Origin: Podochytrium sp. JEL0797
Taxonomy: Eukaryota > Chytridiomycota > Chytridiomycetes > Chytridiales > Chytriomycetaceae
Direction: 5' to 3'
NCBI GenBank assembly: GCA_027596195.1
Contig: JADGJG010000592.1
Coordinates: forward strand, 1-16,000
Length of the DNA: 16,000 bases
In this document: in pieces, positions 1 through 9,335 of the stretch
How the letters are laid out: every line of letters starts with the position of its first letter
How positions within the stretch are numbered: position 1 is the first letter of the stretch
The notes under the pieces: generated by a model
The model's database searches: none
What the model was told of the DNA's origin: nothing
The model's input: only the letters and a program-made list of their open reading frames with translations
Translations under genes and position numbers: made by a program

Positions 1-217
1 GACCTAGCCGTGAGTGTTTTTGTTTTGATTTTTTTGTTCTCAAAGATTTACATATCTGACAATTCCGAAACGCTCTTCTTTTTCAAAAAATACAGTACTA
101 TGCGACAACGGCCGTGATGTCAAAGTACCCAGTCACACCCCACTCCCCCATTGTGATTTACACTATCGATCGACGCGTTAACCCAAATTGTGTTTATCAG
201 AGATTTACAAAACACAA
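1..217 (+). promoter_or_regulatory. Upstream region of the PAM2 gene
   Basis: No credible coding sequence is seen here. The stretch precedes the start codon at 218, which sits in a good eukaryotic context (A-rich, AAA before ATG). Bases 98-166 have an imperfect second copy at 3786-3847, so part of this region was duplicated. No clear TATA box was recognised. Confidence 0.4.
98..166 (+). repeat. Duplicated upstream element, copy A
   Basis: This imperfect direct repeat pairs with 3786-3847. Both begin CTATGCGAC, share ACGGC, GTGAT, CCCAGTCAC and a final ATTT/CTTT-A-CTAT stretch, with small gaps. Copy A lies 52 bases before the PAM2 gene start codon. Confidence 0.5.
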
Positions 218-941
218 ATGGGAAACTGTGTCTCGTCTGCTGAAACCAAGCGCTCGTCCTTGTTTCAAAAACTCTACGTCAAACTTTCAAAGGCAAAAAA
301 AACCGATTCTGTAAAACCACGTTCTGCACCCCAACATGAAAATTATGTTATCATAAACACAGCGAGTGGTATGTGTCTTTCTCCTCTTCTGCACTTTTCT
401 ATCCCTTTTCTACATTTTTTTTAGAAAAAGTCAAACCCTACCCCCACAGCATCTCCGTCGCTTTCAAACCAACCTACACCCAAGTACGAACCAGCCCCGA
501 TTTACACTTCGCCAATCGCTTTTCAGGAAACCCCCGTGGTAAAGACAAAGTGGAATTTGGCTGCTGATGAATTCGTTCCTTCAAGCTCGAGTTCAGTATT
601 TTTTTCGTCTCCTTTCTCGTACTAACTTGCCCCCCCTCCCCCCTCTTTCCTTAGCTGGAACAATGAAATTGAATCCTGAGGCGAAGGAGTTCATCCCCTC
701 GTTTTACAGTTGAGTGTGTTTTTTTCACCAACTTTTATACTTTTCCTGAGAATTTCACCCCCTCACGGCCCCTGCCTAAAAAAAACACACAGCCAACCCA
801 TCTTCCACCAAGCTCCTCCCAACAGCCGCCGAATTCACCCTCCTCATGACCCCACCCACCCCCAGATCGCAATGCCACCCACCCCGTCCGTTTCCCAACG
901 CCGCAAAGCTCACCGTGCCGCCTTTTCCCGCTCGGCAATAA
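218..941 (+). CDS. Small lipid-anchor-type protein with tandem PAM2 motifs (poly(A)-binding protein ligand candidate)
   Basis: Proposed exons are 218-368, 425-595, 655-708 and 793-941 (174 aa). Introns 1 and 2 are well supported (GTATGT...TTTTAG; GTATTT with TACTAAC at 620-626 and CCTTAG). Residues 1-7 are MGNCVSS, which fits an N-myristoylation signal with a palmitoylatable Cys4, followed by a Lys/Arg-rich stretch to about residue 35 and a Pro/Ser/Thr-rich spacer. Residues 93-102 (WNLAADEFVP) and 113-122 (LNPEAKEFIP) match the PAM2 consensus LNxxAxEFxP, which binds the MLLE domain of poly(A)-binding protein; they are exactly 20 residues apart. If intron 3 (709-792, donor GTTGAG) is spliced, exon 4 adds a third, weaker motif (KLLPTAAEF) and ends at TAA 939-941, inside an AATAAA. 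If it is not spliced, TGA 711-713 ends a 126-aa protein. All three introns are phase 1. Inferred role: tethering poly(A)-binding protein or mRNPs to membranes. The first two motifs are certain by eye; the 3' end is less sure. Confidence 0.7.
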
Positions 942-1345
942 AGAATCCCCCCCCACGCTGATTCCAAAGGCGTGGCCTTCTCGAATTAAAAGATAAATAT
1001 CAAAAACCAAAAAAAACCAAAAAAACGTGTTTAGTTTCTTTATATGTTCTATTATTTTGTATTCACTTTTCGTAATTTTCGTCGCTTATCGACTTCTGTG
1101 CATTTCATCCTTTTCGCATTCGCCACACTGCTCCCCTAACTCACGAAAACCTGCTCCACCGTACCCACCACTCGCATCCACCCCCCTCCAACGCGCTCAC
1201 AGCGTCGCGACAACACTCAACCACACTCTCAACCACCTGAACCCCACCTCCTTCCCCCTCACAAAGCTCCCCTCCCCACCCACCAACTTGTCAAGTACAT
1301 TTGAAATTGTTTGCCATGGGATTTGAGTTTGTTGGTTGGAGGGCA
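942..1345. other. Intergenic, C-rich then T-rich
   Basis: This stretch lies between the converging PAM2 gene and MYND gene. It holds pyrimidine-rich and C-rich low-complexity DNA. Open frames here lack domain signals and look like composition artefacts. No further exon or RNA gene was recognised. Confidence 0.5.
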
Positions 1346-1412
1346 GCGTCACGTTCCCATCCGAATCGAGCCGTGCTGTGTTGCAATAATTGCAAGCTCC
1401 TTCCTGATTCGC
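1346..1412 (-). pseudogene. Duplicated fragment of a MYND-finger gene
   Basis: This 67-base stretch matches 1879-1945 inside the neighbouring MYND gene at 61 of 67 bases, with no gaps and in the same orientation. It encodes ANQEGACNYCNTARLDSDGN and two more identical residues, covering the first CxxC of the finger. All six differences are transitions and all are synonymous. Homology stops abruptly on both sides, and the rest of the finger is missing. It lies 56 bases beyond the stop codon of the intact gene, probably in or near its 3' UTR. It is most simply the remnant of a paralogue; an exon of an unrecognised gene is less likely. Confidence 0.7.
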
Positions 1413-1468
1413 ACATTTTGGCAAAAATGCAAACACCAATTCATCAGAATTCATATCTATTCAACTCC

Positions 1469-3349
1469 TCAGCAACAAGAGGAGAAATATCCAACATCAT
1501 TCCTCACAAATTCAGGCAGTTCCGCATACTTGGTCTCGTCCCACTCCTTCCCAAACCCAATCAACGGCTCACTCTCGAGTAACGCTCGCACTTTCTTGGT
1601 CAACACGCGCTTCAGATTCTCTCGCTTGACCAGGATCTCGTTCGTTCCACCAATCCAACGCGCCTTCCATTTTCCCTTGTCTTCATCAAACCCAAACACC
1701 TCATACACGCATCCGTTCAAGCGAGCATTATTGACGAGCCCAAACACGCGTGCGATATCCCCAACACGCAAATCCGTTGGATCGCGACAAGCCGCCTTGT
1801 GTTCAACCTTCCACGCCGTCGACTGACATTCCGTGGAGCAATACCACGCCTCACGACACTTGGCACATTCTTTGAGCGGCGTCACGTTCCCATCCGAATC
1901 GAGTCGCGCCGTGTTGCAATAGTTGCAGGCTCCTTCTTGATTCGCGCGTTTCGAAGCGTACCGCTGGAGTCCCTCCCTCTGAACGTCGTTCAACGCGCAT
2001 TTGGGCCCAAAACTCCACTTATCCACCCTGTTGAACAGGTCCACACGATGCGAGCATGGCGGTGACGGCTCGGCGACATTAGATGGAGACAAGAAGGAGA
2101 CGGGCTTGCGTTCAGGAGTGAGGAAAAACGCGAGTGGGCCTTCAAAGTGCAAGAACTCGCGGACGGTCATTGAGAAAACCTCAAGATGCCACTGAATGAA
2201 GATTGTTTCCGCGCCCATTCCGTGGTAGGTCAACACTTGCTCGTCGAGCTCGAGGGTAGTCAACGCGTTGGAGAGTTTGAGGGCTTTCCAGAAACACTTT
2301 TTGGCTTGAGGGAAATCTCCCAACTTGCGCAGAGGTTCCACGAGCATGAATCCCGCCATGGCGCGGAAGAGTTTGCATTCCTTGTCGTTCGTCAAGACAG
2401 ATGTCAAGAACTCCAGGTCCGCGGGAAGGACGGGAAGCCACTCGCACGACTGACACAACGCCATCGTGTCCAAGATGCGGAATTTGGCCGCAGAGAATCC
2501 AACCACGAGAGCATTGAACTCAGACCTTGCCTTGACTTGGACAGGCAGCAGATCCTTCCGAGAATGGTACTTCTGGAACGGAATGAGCGAGCTCAAGGGA
2601 ACCCTGTCCGTCTTGCACCCCAACACCGCGTCAAAATGGCAATTGTCAACACACCGAAAGAAATCCTGAGCATAAATCCCATGATCATTTTCAACCTTCT
2701 GCACGCCCAGAGCCCTTTTGAGGGCCTCGGGAATCACCAAGCAACCCGCATCCTCGAGTTCCTGAAGATCCAACTTTCCATCCCCAAACGCGACAAATCT
2801 TCTCGCGCGGTAAATGACGCCCGATGGCGCCTTGGTCAAATAATCCTTCACATTCGTGTCGAGCGTCATGAAGATCTCTGGGTCTTCAATCCAGTTGCAC
2901 GTGATGTTGCGGAACGGTTGGGCCAACTCTTCCTCCGTGAGCTGCGCAAACAGAGTCACCACCCTGCGCGAGTAGCCCACCATGTTTCTAAACGGATTCG
3001 CGGGGTCTTCGAAAGGGTTCGTTGCAACCGACAGAATATAATGGGCACTGATGCGGAAAAAGACGGGTTGGGTTTTGCTGGCCGCAACCCAGTTGGCAAA
3101 GTCGAGGATGCCCTGGTGGAACCCGTGGAGGCCGAACGTGCACATGTTCTTGATCTCTTCAAACAGGTAGCACTTTTCGAGGGTGAAACCTGCGGGGGCT
3201 TCGCGGAAGAGTTGCATGGCGAGTGACAGGGCGGAAACGATGGTGGACATTGTGCGGGGGCGTGGGCCTGCCATTCTCATGACGCGCAGAACGTTCGGGG
3301 GAAGGAATTTGCAGGCTTCCGGGTCGTTGGGGAGGTAAGTTGTGTTCAT
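1469..3349 (-). CDS. MYND-type zinc finger protein
   Basis: This is an intronless frame of 626 aa starting at the first ATG (3349). The frame stays open upstream to about 3480 but without an ATG. Residues 1-470 are mostly helical, with no catalytic motif that I recognise. Residues 475-521 form a MYND zinc finger with ligands C475, C478, C495, C498, C504, C508, H517 and C521, spaced C-x2-C-x16-C-x2-C-x5-C-x3-C-x8-H-x3-C. Residues 527-583 form a small beta-type module (GDIARVFGL...ARLNG...VKRENL), resembling modules that accompany MYND fingers in other microbial eukaryotes. MYND fingers usually bind proline-rich peptides, so a protein-interaction role is likely; no SET domain was seen, so methyltransferase activity is not supported. 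The substrate or partner is unknown. Related fragments on both sides (1346-1412, about 3365-3640) suggest a locally duplicating family. Confidence 0.85.
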   Translation of the reverse strand: MNTTYLPNDPEACKFLPPNVLRVMRMAGPRPRTMSTIVSALSLAMQLFREAPAGFTLEKCYLFEEIKNMCTFGLHGFHQGILDFANWVAASKTQPVFFRISAHYILSVATNPFEDPANPFRNMVGYSRRVVTLFAQLTEEELAQPFRNITCNWIEDPEIFMTLDTNVKDYLTKAPSGVIYRARRFVAFGDGKLDLQELEDAGCLVIPEALKRALGVQKVENDHGIYAQDFFRCVDNCHFDAVLGCKTDRVPLSSLIPFQKYHSRKDLLPVQVKARSEFNALVVGFSAAKFRILDTMALCQSCEWLPVLPADLEFLTSVLTNDKECKLFRAMAGFMLVEPLRKLGDFPQAKKCFWKALKLSNALTTLELDEQVLTYHGMGAETIFIQWHLEVFSMTVREFLHFEGPLAFFLTPERKPVSFLSPSNVAEPSPPCSHRVDLFNRVDKWSFGPKCALNDVQREGLQRYASKRANQEGACNYCNTARLDSDGNVTPLKECAKCREAWYCSTECQSTAWKVEHKAACRDPTDLRVGDIARVFGLVNNARLNGCVYEVFGFDEDKGKWKARWIGGTNEILVKRENLKRVLTKKVRALLESEPLIGFGKEWDETKYAELPEFVRNDVGYFSSCC

Positions 3350-3364
3350 TTGTGGATTTGGGGA

Positions 3365-3640
3365 TTGGAGAGTTTTTTGACGGCCGTGTGTCGCCGGAAC
3401 CAAAAAGCCCAGCTCTCCGTCAGTGATCCGTACCCAAAATTTATGAATGCGTCCGCTCAAGCGAGCGCTGTTGTCAAGTTCGCATCAATGCGGTTTAGAG
3501 GGGGGGGAAGAGGGGGGAGAACGCGAAACCCGTTCAGGGAGATGATTTTTGATGGCCGCGTGTGTGACACCAACCCATTGTATTCATTCGCGAGAGTTGT
3601 GGATAGTTCAAACACACGCGCAACGTGAATACCGAATTTT
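3365..3640 (-). pseudogene. Decayed copies of the MYND-protein C-terminal module
   Basis: Read on the - strand, 3478-3365 encodes NSARLSGRIHKFWV and onward, resembling NNARLNGCVYEVFG of the intact gene. Bases 3449-3478 match 1709-1738 at about 23 of 30. Further upstream, around 3640-3590, HVARVFELS resembles DIARVFGLV. The two pieces are in module order but separated by unrelated G/C-rich sequence with stops. The nearer piece is in frame with the MYND gene start but lacks an ATG. It could be a relic of a neighbouring paralogue, or an unannotated upstream exon of the MYND gene. Confidence 0.4.
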
Positions 3641-3785
3641 CGCAATCGAGTTAACCGACGTGTTTTAACACGCTTTTACGGGAACAAAATTCGCAGTGCG
3701 GGATAGCGAATGATAAGGTTTCCATCGACTGTTGTTATTTCGCACTTCGATGATATTTTATTTCTTTAATACATCGCTAGATTTT

Positions 3786-3847
3786 CTATGCGACGACGGC
3801 GGTGATCACTCCCCAGTCACTCCCGAGTCCCTTGAGATCTTTACTAT
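3786..3847 (+). repeat. Duplicated upstream element, copy B
   Basis: This is the partner of 98-166, in the same orientation. It runs directly into an ATG at 3846 that opens a short MGN-type frame. It suggests that the PAM2-gene promoter region was copied to the other side of the MYND gene. Confidence 0.5.
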
Positions 3848-3917
3848 GGGGAATATTTGCGCTGTCCCCAAGTCCCCTAAACTCTCCCTGTCTAAATGCC
3901 AAATTTATACGTGTTGA
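3846..3917 (+). pseudogene. Short MGN-type reading frame, possible truncated PAM2-gene paralogue
   Basis: The frame has 23 codons and starts MGNICAVPKSPKLSLSKC. It resembles the N-terminus of the small gene at 218 in having Gly2-Asn3, an early Cys and a Lys/Ser-rich follow-up. It directly follows upstream sequence homologous to that gene. No PAM2 motif was found downstream in any forward frame. It is most likely a broken copy; a real exon with an unrecognised splice is possible. Confidence 0.3.
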
Positions 3918-4681
3918 TAGAAGCCGCTACCAAAAGCCGCATATCTGCCGGACTGCCACGACTTTCAGAGCCAGCACACGTGTATTATTTTCTTTCCCTC
4001 CCCTCACGACCTGTGTAGCCTTTATTAAGCAATTAAACGGCCAGAGATCTTGACGCCAGCTCAGTCTTTTTAAATAACTCCAGGCCTTTTCAATTTCAAC
4101 AGTTTTGGGAAATTTTTGGAGTGTCGAAAGCGATTCAGCAATGATCTGTTCAAACACAAACTCGTTCAAAAAACGATATAAAAAAAGACGTTTACGTATG
4201 GAAAATCAAACCGTATCTTCGCTCGACTCCCGAAACGCATCAAAACCACCTTTGGACGCGTTGCTAACTCGGAATTGGAGGATATTCGATGCTTCTGGCG
4301 TGTGACCTACTTCACGGCCCTCCCCGCCCTCCACTTTATTCCAACAACGCGCCGCGTGCTACAGGGGGGATTGCTTCGACCAGATGCGTCTTACGAATCG
4401 AGTTCTGATGCATGTTCACAAAATCACTTAAAAAAATTTGATTAAATACTTTGTCCTCTGTATTTTTCGAGCCAAGAGTACTCAGTCAGTGAGAGACAAT
4501 GCACATGAGCTTTCGAAGAAGCGAGAAGAAGTGATATCCGAGTGTATCAAAATGGAGATTCAATTTGTCGCACGTGGAGATTTCCTCCGAAAATCGTGGA
4601 TTGCCACAAAACCACTCAATTGACGCCACTCCCAAAAGGGCACAGAAAGCACCGCTGTGACGCCACCAAATCACACTTTAA
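3918..4681. other. Intergenic region upstream of the ABC transporter
   Basis: No gene is supported here. The frames present are short, mostly lack an ATG start and show no motif. The right end must contain the transporter promoter, but no TATA box or known site was recognised. The sequence next to the ATG at 4682 (TTTAAATGGGC) is an acceptable start context. Confidence 0.45.
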
Positions 4682-7600
4682 ATGGGCAATGTCGATGCTT
4701 TGACAGCGCTGCCGCACGCATCCACTGCAACGCAACCCGCCCGCATCCAGTGGAATCCGATCACCTTCTCCACAGTCTCGTGGATCTATCCGCTCCTCAA
4801 GGTCGGATACAAGAAGCCGCTTGTCGAGGATGACCTGCCGCTGTTGGGCGCGAACGAGCAAGCTGCCAATCTCGCCCACTGGCTCGATGCATTCACGGCC
4901 CAGTCCCACGAAGCTTCCGTGGGAGTCGACAAGAAAAAGCCTAAGACCTCACTCGTCAGTGCGCTGCTTCCCCATGTGCTGCCAATCATGTAACACTGTT
5001 TTGTTGCTGAACCACACTTGCTTGATCAATAACTTCTTGGTCTTGTTCTTGCAGCGCCATCGATGCAGTGTGCCAGGTCATTTCTGTTGGCATGACGATT
5101 TTGCTGAGTTTGATGATCGGAGAAGTGCTCAAGTTCGTGAGCCCCGTCTTTCCCAGGGACCAGCTCTTTATCCAAAACGGCTACGCTCTTGCCCTGTTGA
5201 TGCTCGGGATGCAGCTGCTGTCCACGCTCAGCACGACCGTCTCTGAATCCATTGGACTCGTTCTGCAAATCCGCATCAAGGGTGCTCTCGTGAACGCGAT
5301 CTACTCGAAGGCGCTGAAACTGTCATCCAAATCGCGACAGGTTTGACAATCATTTCCTTCCTCGACTCAGTCATCACTCTGTAACATTCCTTCTGCGATA
5401 TAGGACTTTCCGCCTGGAAAAATCAACTCGTTGGTCGGCTCCGACACCACTTCAGTCATGGGCTTCATTGAAGCCATGAACAAAGTCTGGTCCATGCCGC
5501 TCCAGGTTGCTCTTGCAATCTATTTTGTCTCCAGCCTGCTCGGTGTTTCGACGGCGACCGCCGGTGGGGTGTTTGTTGGCCTCGGAATTCTGTCTGCTGT
5601 CCTCTCCGCGCCGCTCGGGAAAGCATTCGGGGAGTACATGAAGGCCATGGACAAGAGAACCACTGTCTTGCGTGAGTTTCTGTACGGAGTCAAGGTTGTC
5701 AAGTATCACGCGTTGGAAGAGCACAGCCAGGCCAAAATCATGTCGGCCAGAAACGAACAAGTCAAGTCTCTCTACAAGATTATCCTTGGATTTGTGCTGT
5801 TGATCGGAGTGCTCATTTTCCAACAGGGGCTCACCGCCCCTTTGACATTCATCACGTACGGAGCCCTCGGTCACGCCATGACGCCCGACGTTGTATTTCC
5901 TTCGTTGAGTTTCCTTTCTTCGTTGATTGGAATCTCTGGACAACTTCCTCAGATTGTATTGTACGTGAATTATCAGTTTTTTCTCTCCCTTCTTTGCCTC
6001 GCTAAATCCTGTTTTCACCAGCTCCGTGATGCAGGCCCTCGTTTCATACAAACGTCTCTCTTCCTTTCTCTTGGCAGAAGAAGCCAACCCCAACGACATG
6101 CCCACCAACCAGCCGCTCTCAAGTGACCCAAGTACCCCCGCCGTCCTACTGGAGAACGCGTCATTCTCGTGGGAGAAAGTGGAGGAACCCAAGGACGACA
6201 AGGCGCCTCCCAAGAAGGCTTCCAAGAGTGCCAATGCGGTGGCGGCGGAATCGGTTGAATTGAAAAAGATTGACGGCGACGAGACCGCGTCCAACAAAGA
6301 CGTTTTTTCCTTGGACGGTTTTTCGTTGGCGATGCAAAGGGGTTCGTTGGTTGCTGTTGTCGGTGCGACGGGATCCGGAAAGAGTTCGTTGCTTTCCGCT
6401 TTGGCTGGCGCGATGCGTAAAACGGGTGGAGATGTGCGTACATTTCTCAAGTTACCGTGTTCCGAACGTTGCTAAAGTCTGAATTTCATCACCCAGGCCA
6501 CGATTTATGGGTCCGTCGCTTACTGTCCCCAGGAGCCTTGGATCATTTCTGGGACGATTCAAGAAAACATCACTCTTTTGGACAACTCGTTGGTCGACTC
6601 CTGCGAAATGGCTGTCGAAGCGTGCTCTTTGACCAAGGACTTGAGCTCGTTTCCGTCCGGAATCAAGACGCAGATTGGCGAGAAGGGAATCAACTTGTCT
6701 GGAGGCCAAAAGGCGAGAATTGCGCTTGGTGAGATTGTTTGTCGTTGGCTCGATCCGATTCTGACGCGGTGTTTTTTCTTGTGGCAATAGCTCGCGCGAT
6801 TGCCAAGAACCCGGATATTTTCATTCTTGATGACCCTCTCTCGGCACTCGATTCGCACGTCAGCAAGGACATTTTTGACGGCGCCATCAACGGCCCACTG
6901 ATGAAACCCAAGACGGTCATCATCGCAACGCACTTGCTCCACATTCTCCCCTCCACCGACCAAGTTATCGTCATGGACAGCGGAAAGATTGTTCAAATGG
7001 GAACGTTTGAGGAACTCATTGCTGACGTTGACGGCAAGCTCTTTGAGACGATGAAGGATTACCACCTCGACACGGAAACACAATCCGTCGCCACAGTTGT
7101 CAAGACTGGAGATGGAGTCGAGGCGAAGGTTGATAAGGACGAGGACGTTGTGGCTGAAGATCGCGAAACTGTGAGTACGCGTGTGGTCGCATTCGTTGTG
7201 AATGGATCTAATTAATAATGTTTAGGGAGCCGTGTCTGCAGCGACTTACAAATCGTATGCGCAAGCGATTGGATTCACGTGGATTGCTCTTGGATTCGTT
7301 GTCTTTTGCTTGTGTATTACGGCGTATGTGGTTCAACAGCTGGCTTTGTCCGCGTGGACGTCCGACTCCTGGCACGTGTCGAACCCGAGCACCACCTACC
7401 TTTACATTTATTCGGGTGTGACAGCCCTTGGGTCGTTGATGGATTGTGAGTACTCTGCTTTCTATTTTTTTCCGACTTCTGACATCTTCCACAGGTACGC
7501 AGCTCACGGTGGCGCTCTACCTCTGCGTGAGAGCATCGATCTCATTTCATGATCGTGCTCTTTCCGGCCTTGTTCGTGCTCCAATGTCCTTCTTTGACAC

Positions 7601-9335
7601 TCAACCAATCGGGCGCATCTTGAACCGAATGACGGCCGACGTTCGCAGTCTTGACAACGGGACTGGAATGATTTTCACTAATCTCTTTGCCAATCTTTAT
7701 ATTTGCGTTGGAATGTGAGTTCTGCGTTGATTCCATTTTCTGGCTTCCTGCGTGTTGATTTTGGGTACACACATTTTCCAGTTTGATCCTCACGTGTATT
7801 TCGTCGTGGCAAGTTATTCGTGAGTTCTCATTTTTTTCGTTTCCGGACCCCTTCTTTGCTGCTGATTTGATAACAACTTTTTTATCAAAATTTAGCAATC
7901 TGTGCCGGTATCGTCGTCGCGGTCTACTTCATCTTCCGTTTTTTCCGCAACTCATACCGCGAACTCCGCCGTTTGACCTCCATCATGCAATCCCCACTGA
8001 CTGCCCACGTCTCCGAAACGTTGACGGGAATCCCAACGATTCTCGCGTATCACAGCGAGTCCGTCTTCACAGAGAAGCAACTCTTGAAGCTCGACCAAGC
8101 CAACCTTTCGAACCTCCTCTTCCAAAACACTATGTTCTGGATCACCATGCGTCTCAACTTGCTCGGTGCTCTCGTCACGTTCGCTGTTGCCTTGTTTGGC
8201 GTTTTGGGTGTCATGCCGGCGAACCTTGTCGGAGTCGCGTTGACGCAAATCACGTTCTTTGCGCCAACCGTGAATGCGGTTTTGTTGCTTTTCGCCAACC
8301 TCGAAGCGAACGTGAGTCTTACCACTATCACTATTATCGCACGCTTTCGAATATTCCGTATTAAAGATTTCCTCCTGTAGATGGTTTCCGTGGAACGTCT
8401 CAACCATTACGCCAACAACCTCCCCTCCGAAGCTAACCGCACTCTCCCCAAAGACGGAACCTTGACCAACTGGCCCACCGCCGGAAACATCTCCATCCAC
8501 TCCCTGACTCTCGCGTACGAATCGCGTCCCGACCATTCCGTCGTGGACGGAATCTCGCTCGAAATCAAGGCCGGTGAAAAAATCGGCGTGGTTGGACGCA
8601 CGGGGTCCGGCAAGTCGACTCTCATGGACGGGTTCTTTCGTATCCTTGAAGCTTCGAAGGGATCCATTTCGATTGACGGGCAGGATATTGCGACGGTGGG
8701 GCTCAAGAAGTTGAGGAGCAGTATCCAGATGATTCCGCAAAATCCGACTTTGTTCGATGGGACGGTACGCTCAAATATTGATGCGTTGGGCAAGTATCAA
8801 GACGATGATATTTGGTACGCGTTGGAGTGTGTGGGGATGAAGGAGTATGTGTCTGGACTCTCGGAGAAGCTCGATTCGCCCATCACGGAAGGAGGGTGAG
8901 ACATACGCTCCGTTTTTTCAGGAATTCTTTTGTTTACTGATTGCCCCCGCCCTTTGTAGAACCAACCTCTCCGCCGGCCAACGCCAACTCCTCTGCCTCG
9001 CCAAAGTCCTCCTCGAAAAATCCAAAATCCTCATCATGGACGAAGCCACTTCCTCCGTCGACGCCGAATCCGACAAGCGAATCCAAGAGTCCATGAAGAC
9101 CTTGTTCAAGTCTGCGACCGTGTTGAGCGTGGCGCACAGGTTGAACACGATTGCCGCATTCGACAAGGTGCTCGTGTTGCAGAATGGGAAGGTGGCCGAG
9201 TTTGATGCACCTCATGTGTTGTTGAACACGCGGCACTCGATTTTTGGGGAGATGGTGGACGCGACGGGTGTGGCGAACGCGTCTGTGATTAGAGAAATTG
9301 CGAAGGAGCAATATTCTATGATGAATCGAACATAG
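4682..9335 (+). CDS. ABCC/MRP-type full ABC transporter
   Basis: Twelve exons: 4682-4989, 5055-5340, 5404-5960, 6022-6433, 6497-6728, 6791-7170, 7226-7445, 7495-7714, 7782-7819, 7896-8311, 8381-8895, 8960-9335. They join to 3960 nt (1319 aa) without a break. Introns are 49-76 bases with GT-AG ends. Layout: MRP linker near residues 25-45 (SWIYPLLKVGYKKPL), TMD1 about 100-400, NBD1 about 425-690, TMD2 about 735-1020, NBD2 about 1050-1300. There is no TMD0. NBD1 has Walker A GATGSGKSS (498-506), signature LSGGQ (588-592), Walker B ending LDDPLSALD and an H-loop ATHLL. Asp stands where a catalytic Glu would be, as is typical for ABCC. NBD2 has GRTGSGKST (1095-1103), signature LSAGQ (1198-1202), MDEATSSVD (D1222, E1223) and AHRL. 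A 40-residue Lys/Ala/Glu-rich insert (about 435-475) interrupts early NBD1. It is expected to export organic anions or conjugates across a plasma or vacuolar membrane using ATP; the substrate cannot be told. Confidence 0.95.

Noticed and set aside
710..961. Proline-rich forward frame
   Set aside because: It has no ATG at its first codon and is a compositional shadow of C-rich DNA; the frame supported by the third PAM2-like motif is a different one.
2186..3226. Long + strand open frame (346 codons) opposite the MYND gene
   Set aside because: It lies antisense within the MYND coding sequence, shows no domain motif, and is explained by codon bias of the real gene.
3350..3460. Upstream extension of the MYND protein
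   Set aside because: The frame is open but the first possible start is TTG (3460); the first ATG is at 3349, and the extension looks like a module relic.
4105..4305. Forward frame reading GNFWSVESDSAM, apparently another MGN start
   Set aside because: The first codon is TTG, not ATG, and no motif or homologous upstream sequence supports it.
5452..6450. Long - strand open frame (332 codons) opposite the transporter
   Set aside because: It crosses two transporter exons and an intron in antisense; the + strand carries clear ABCC sequence there.
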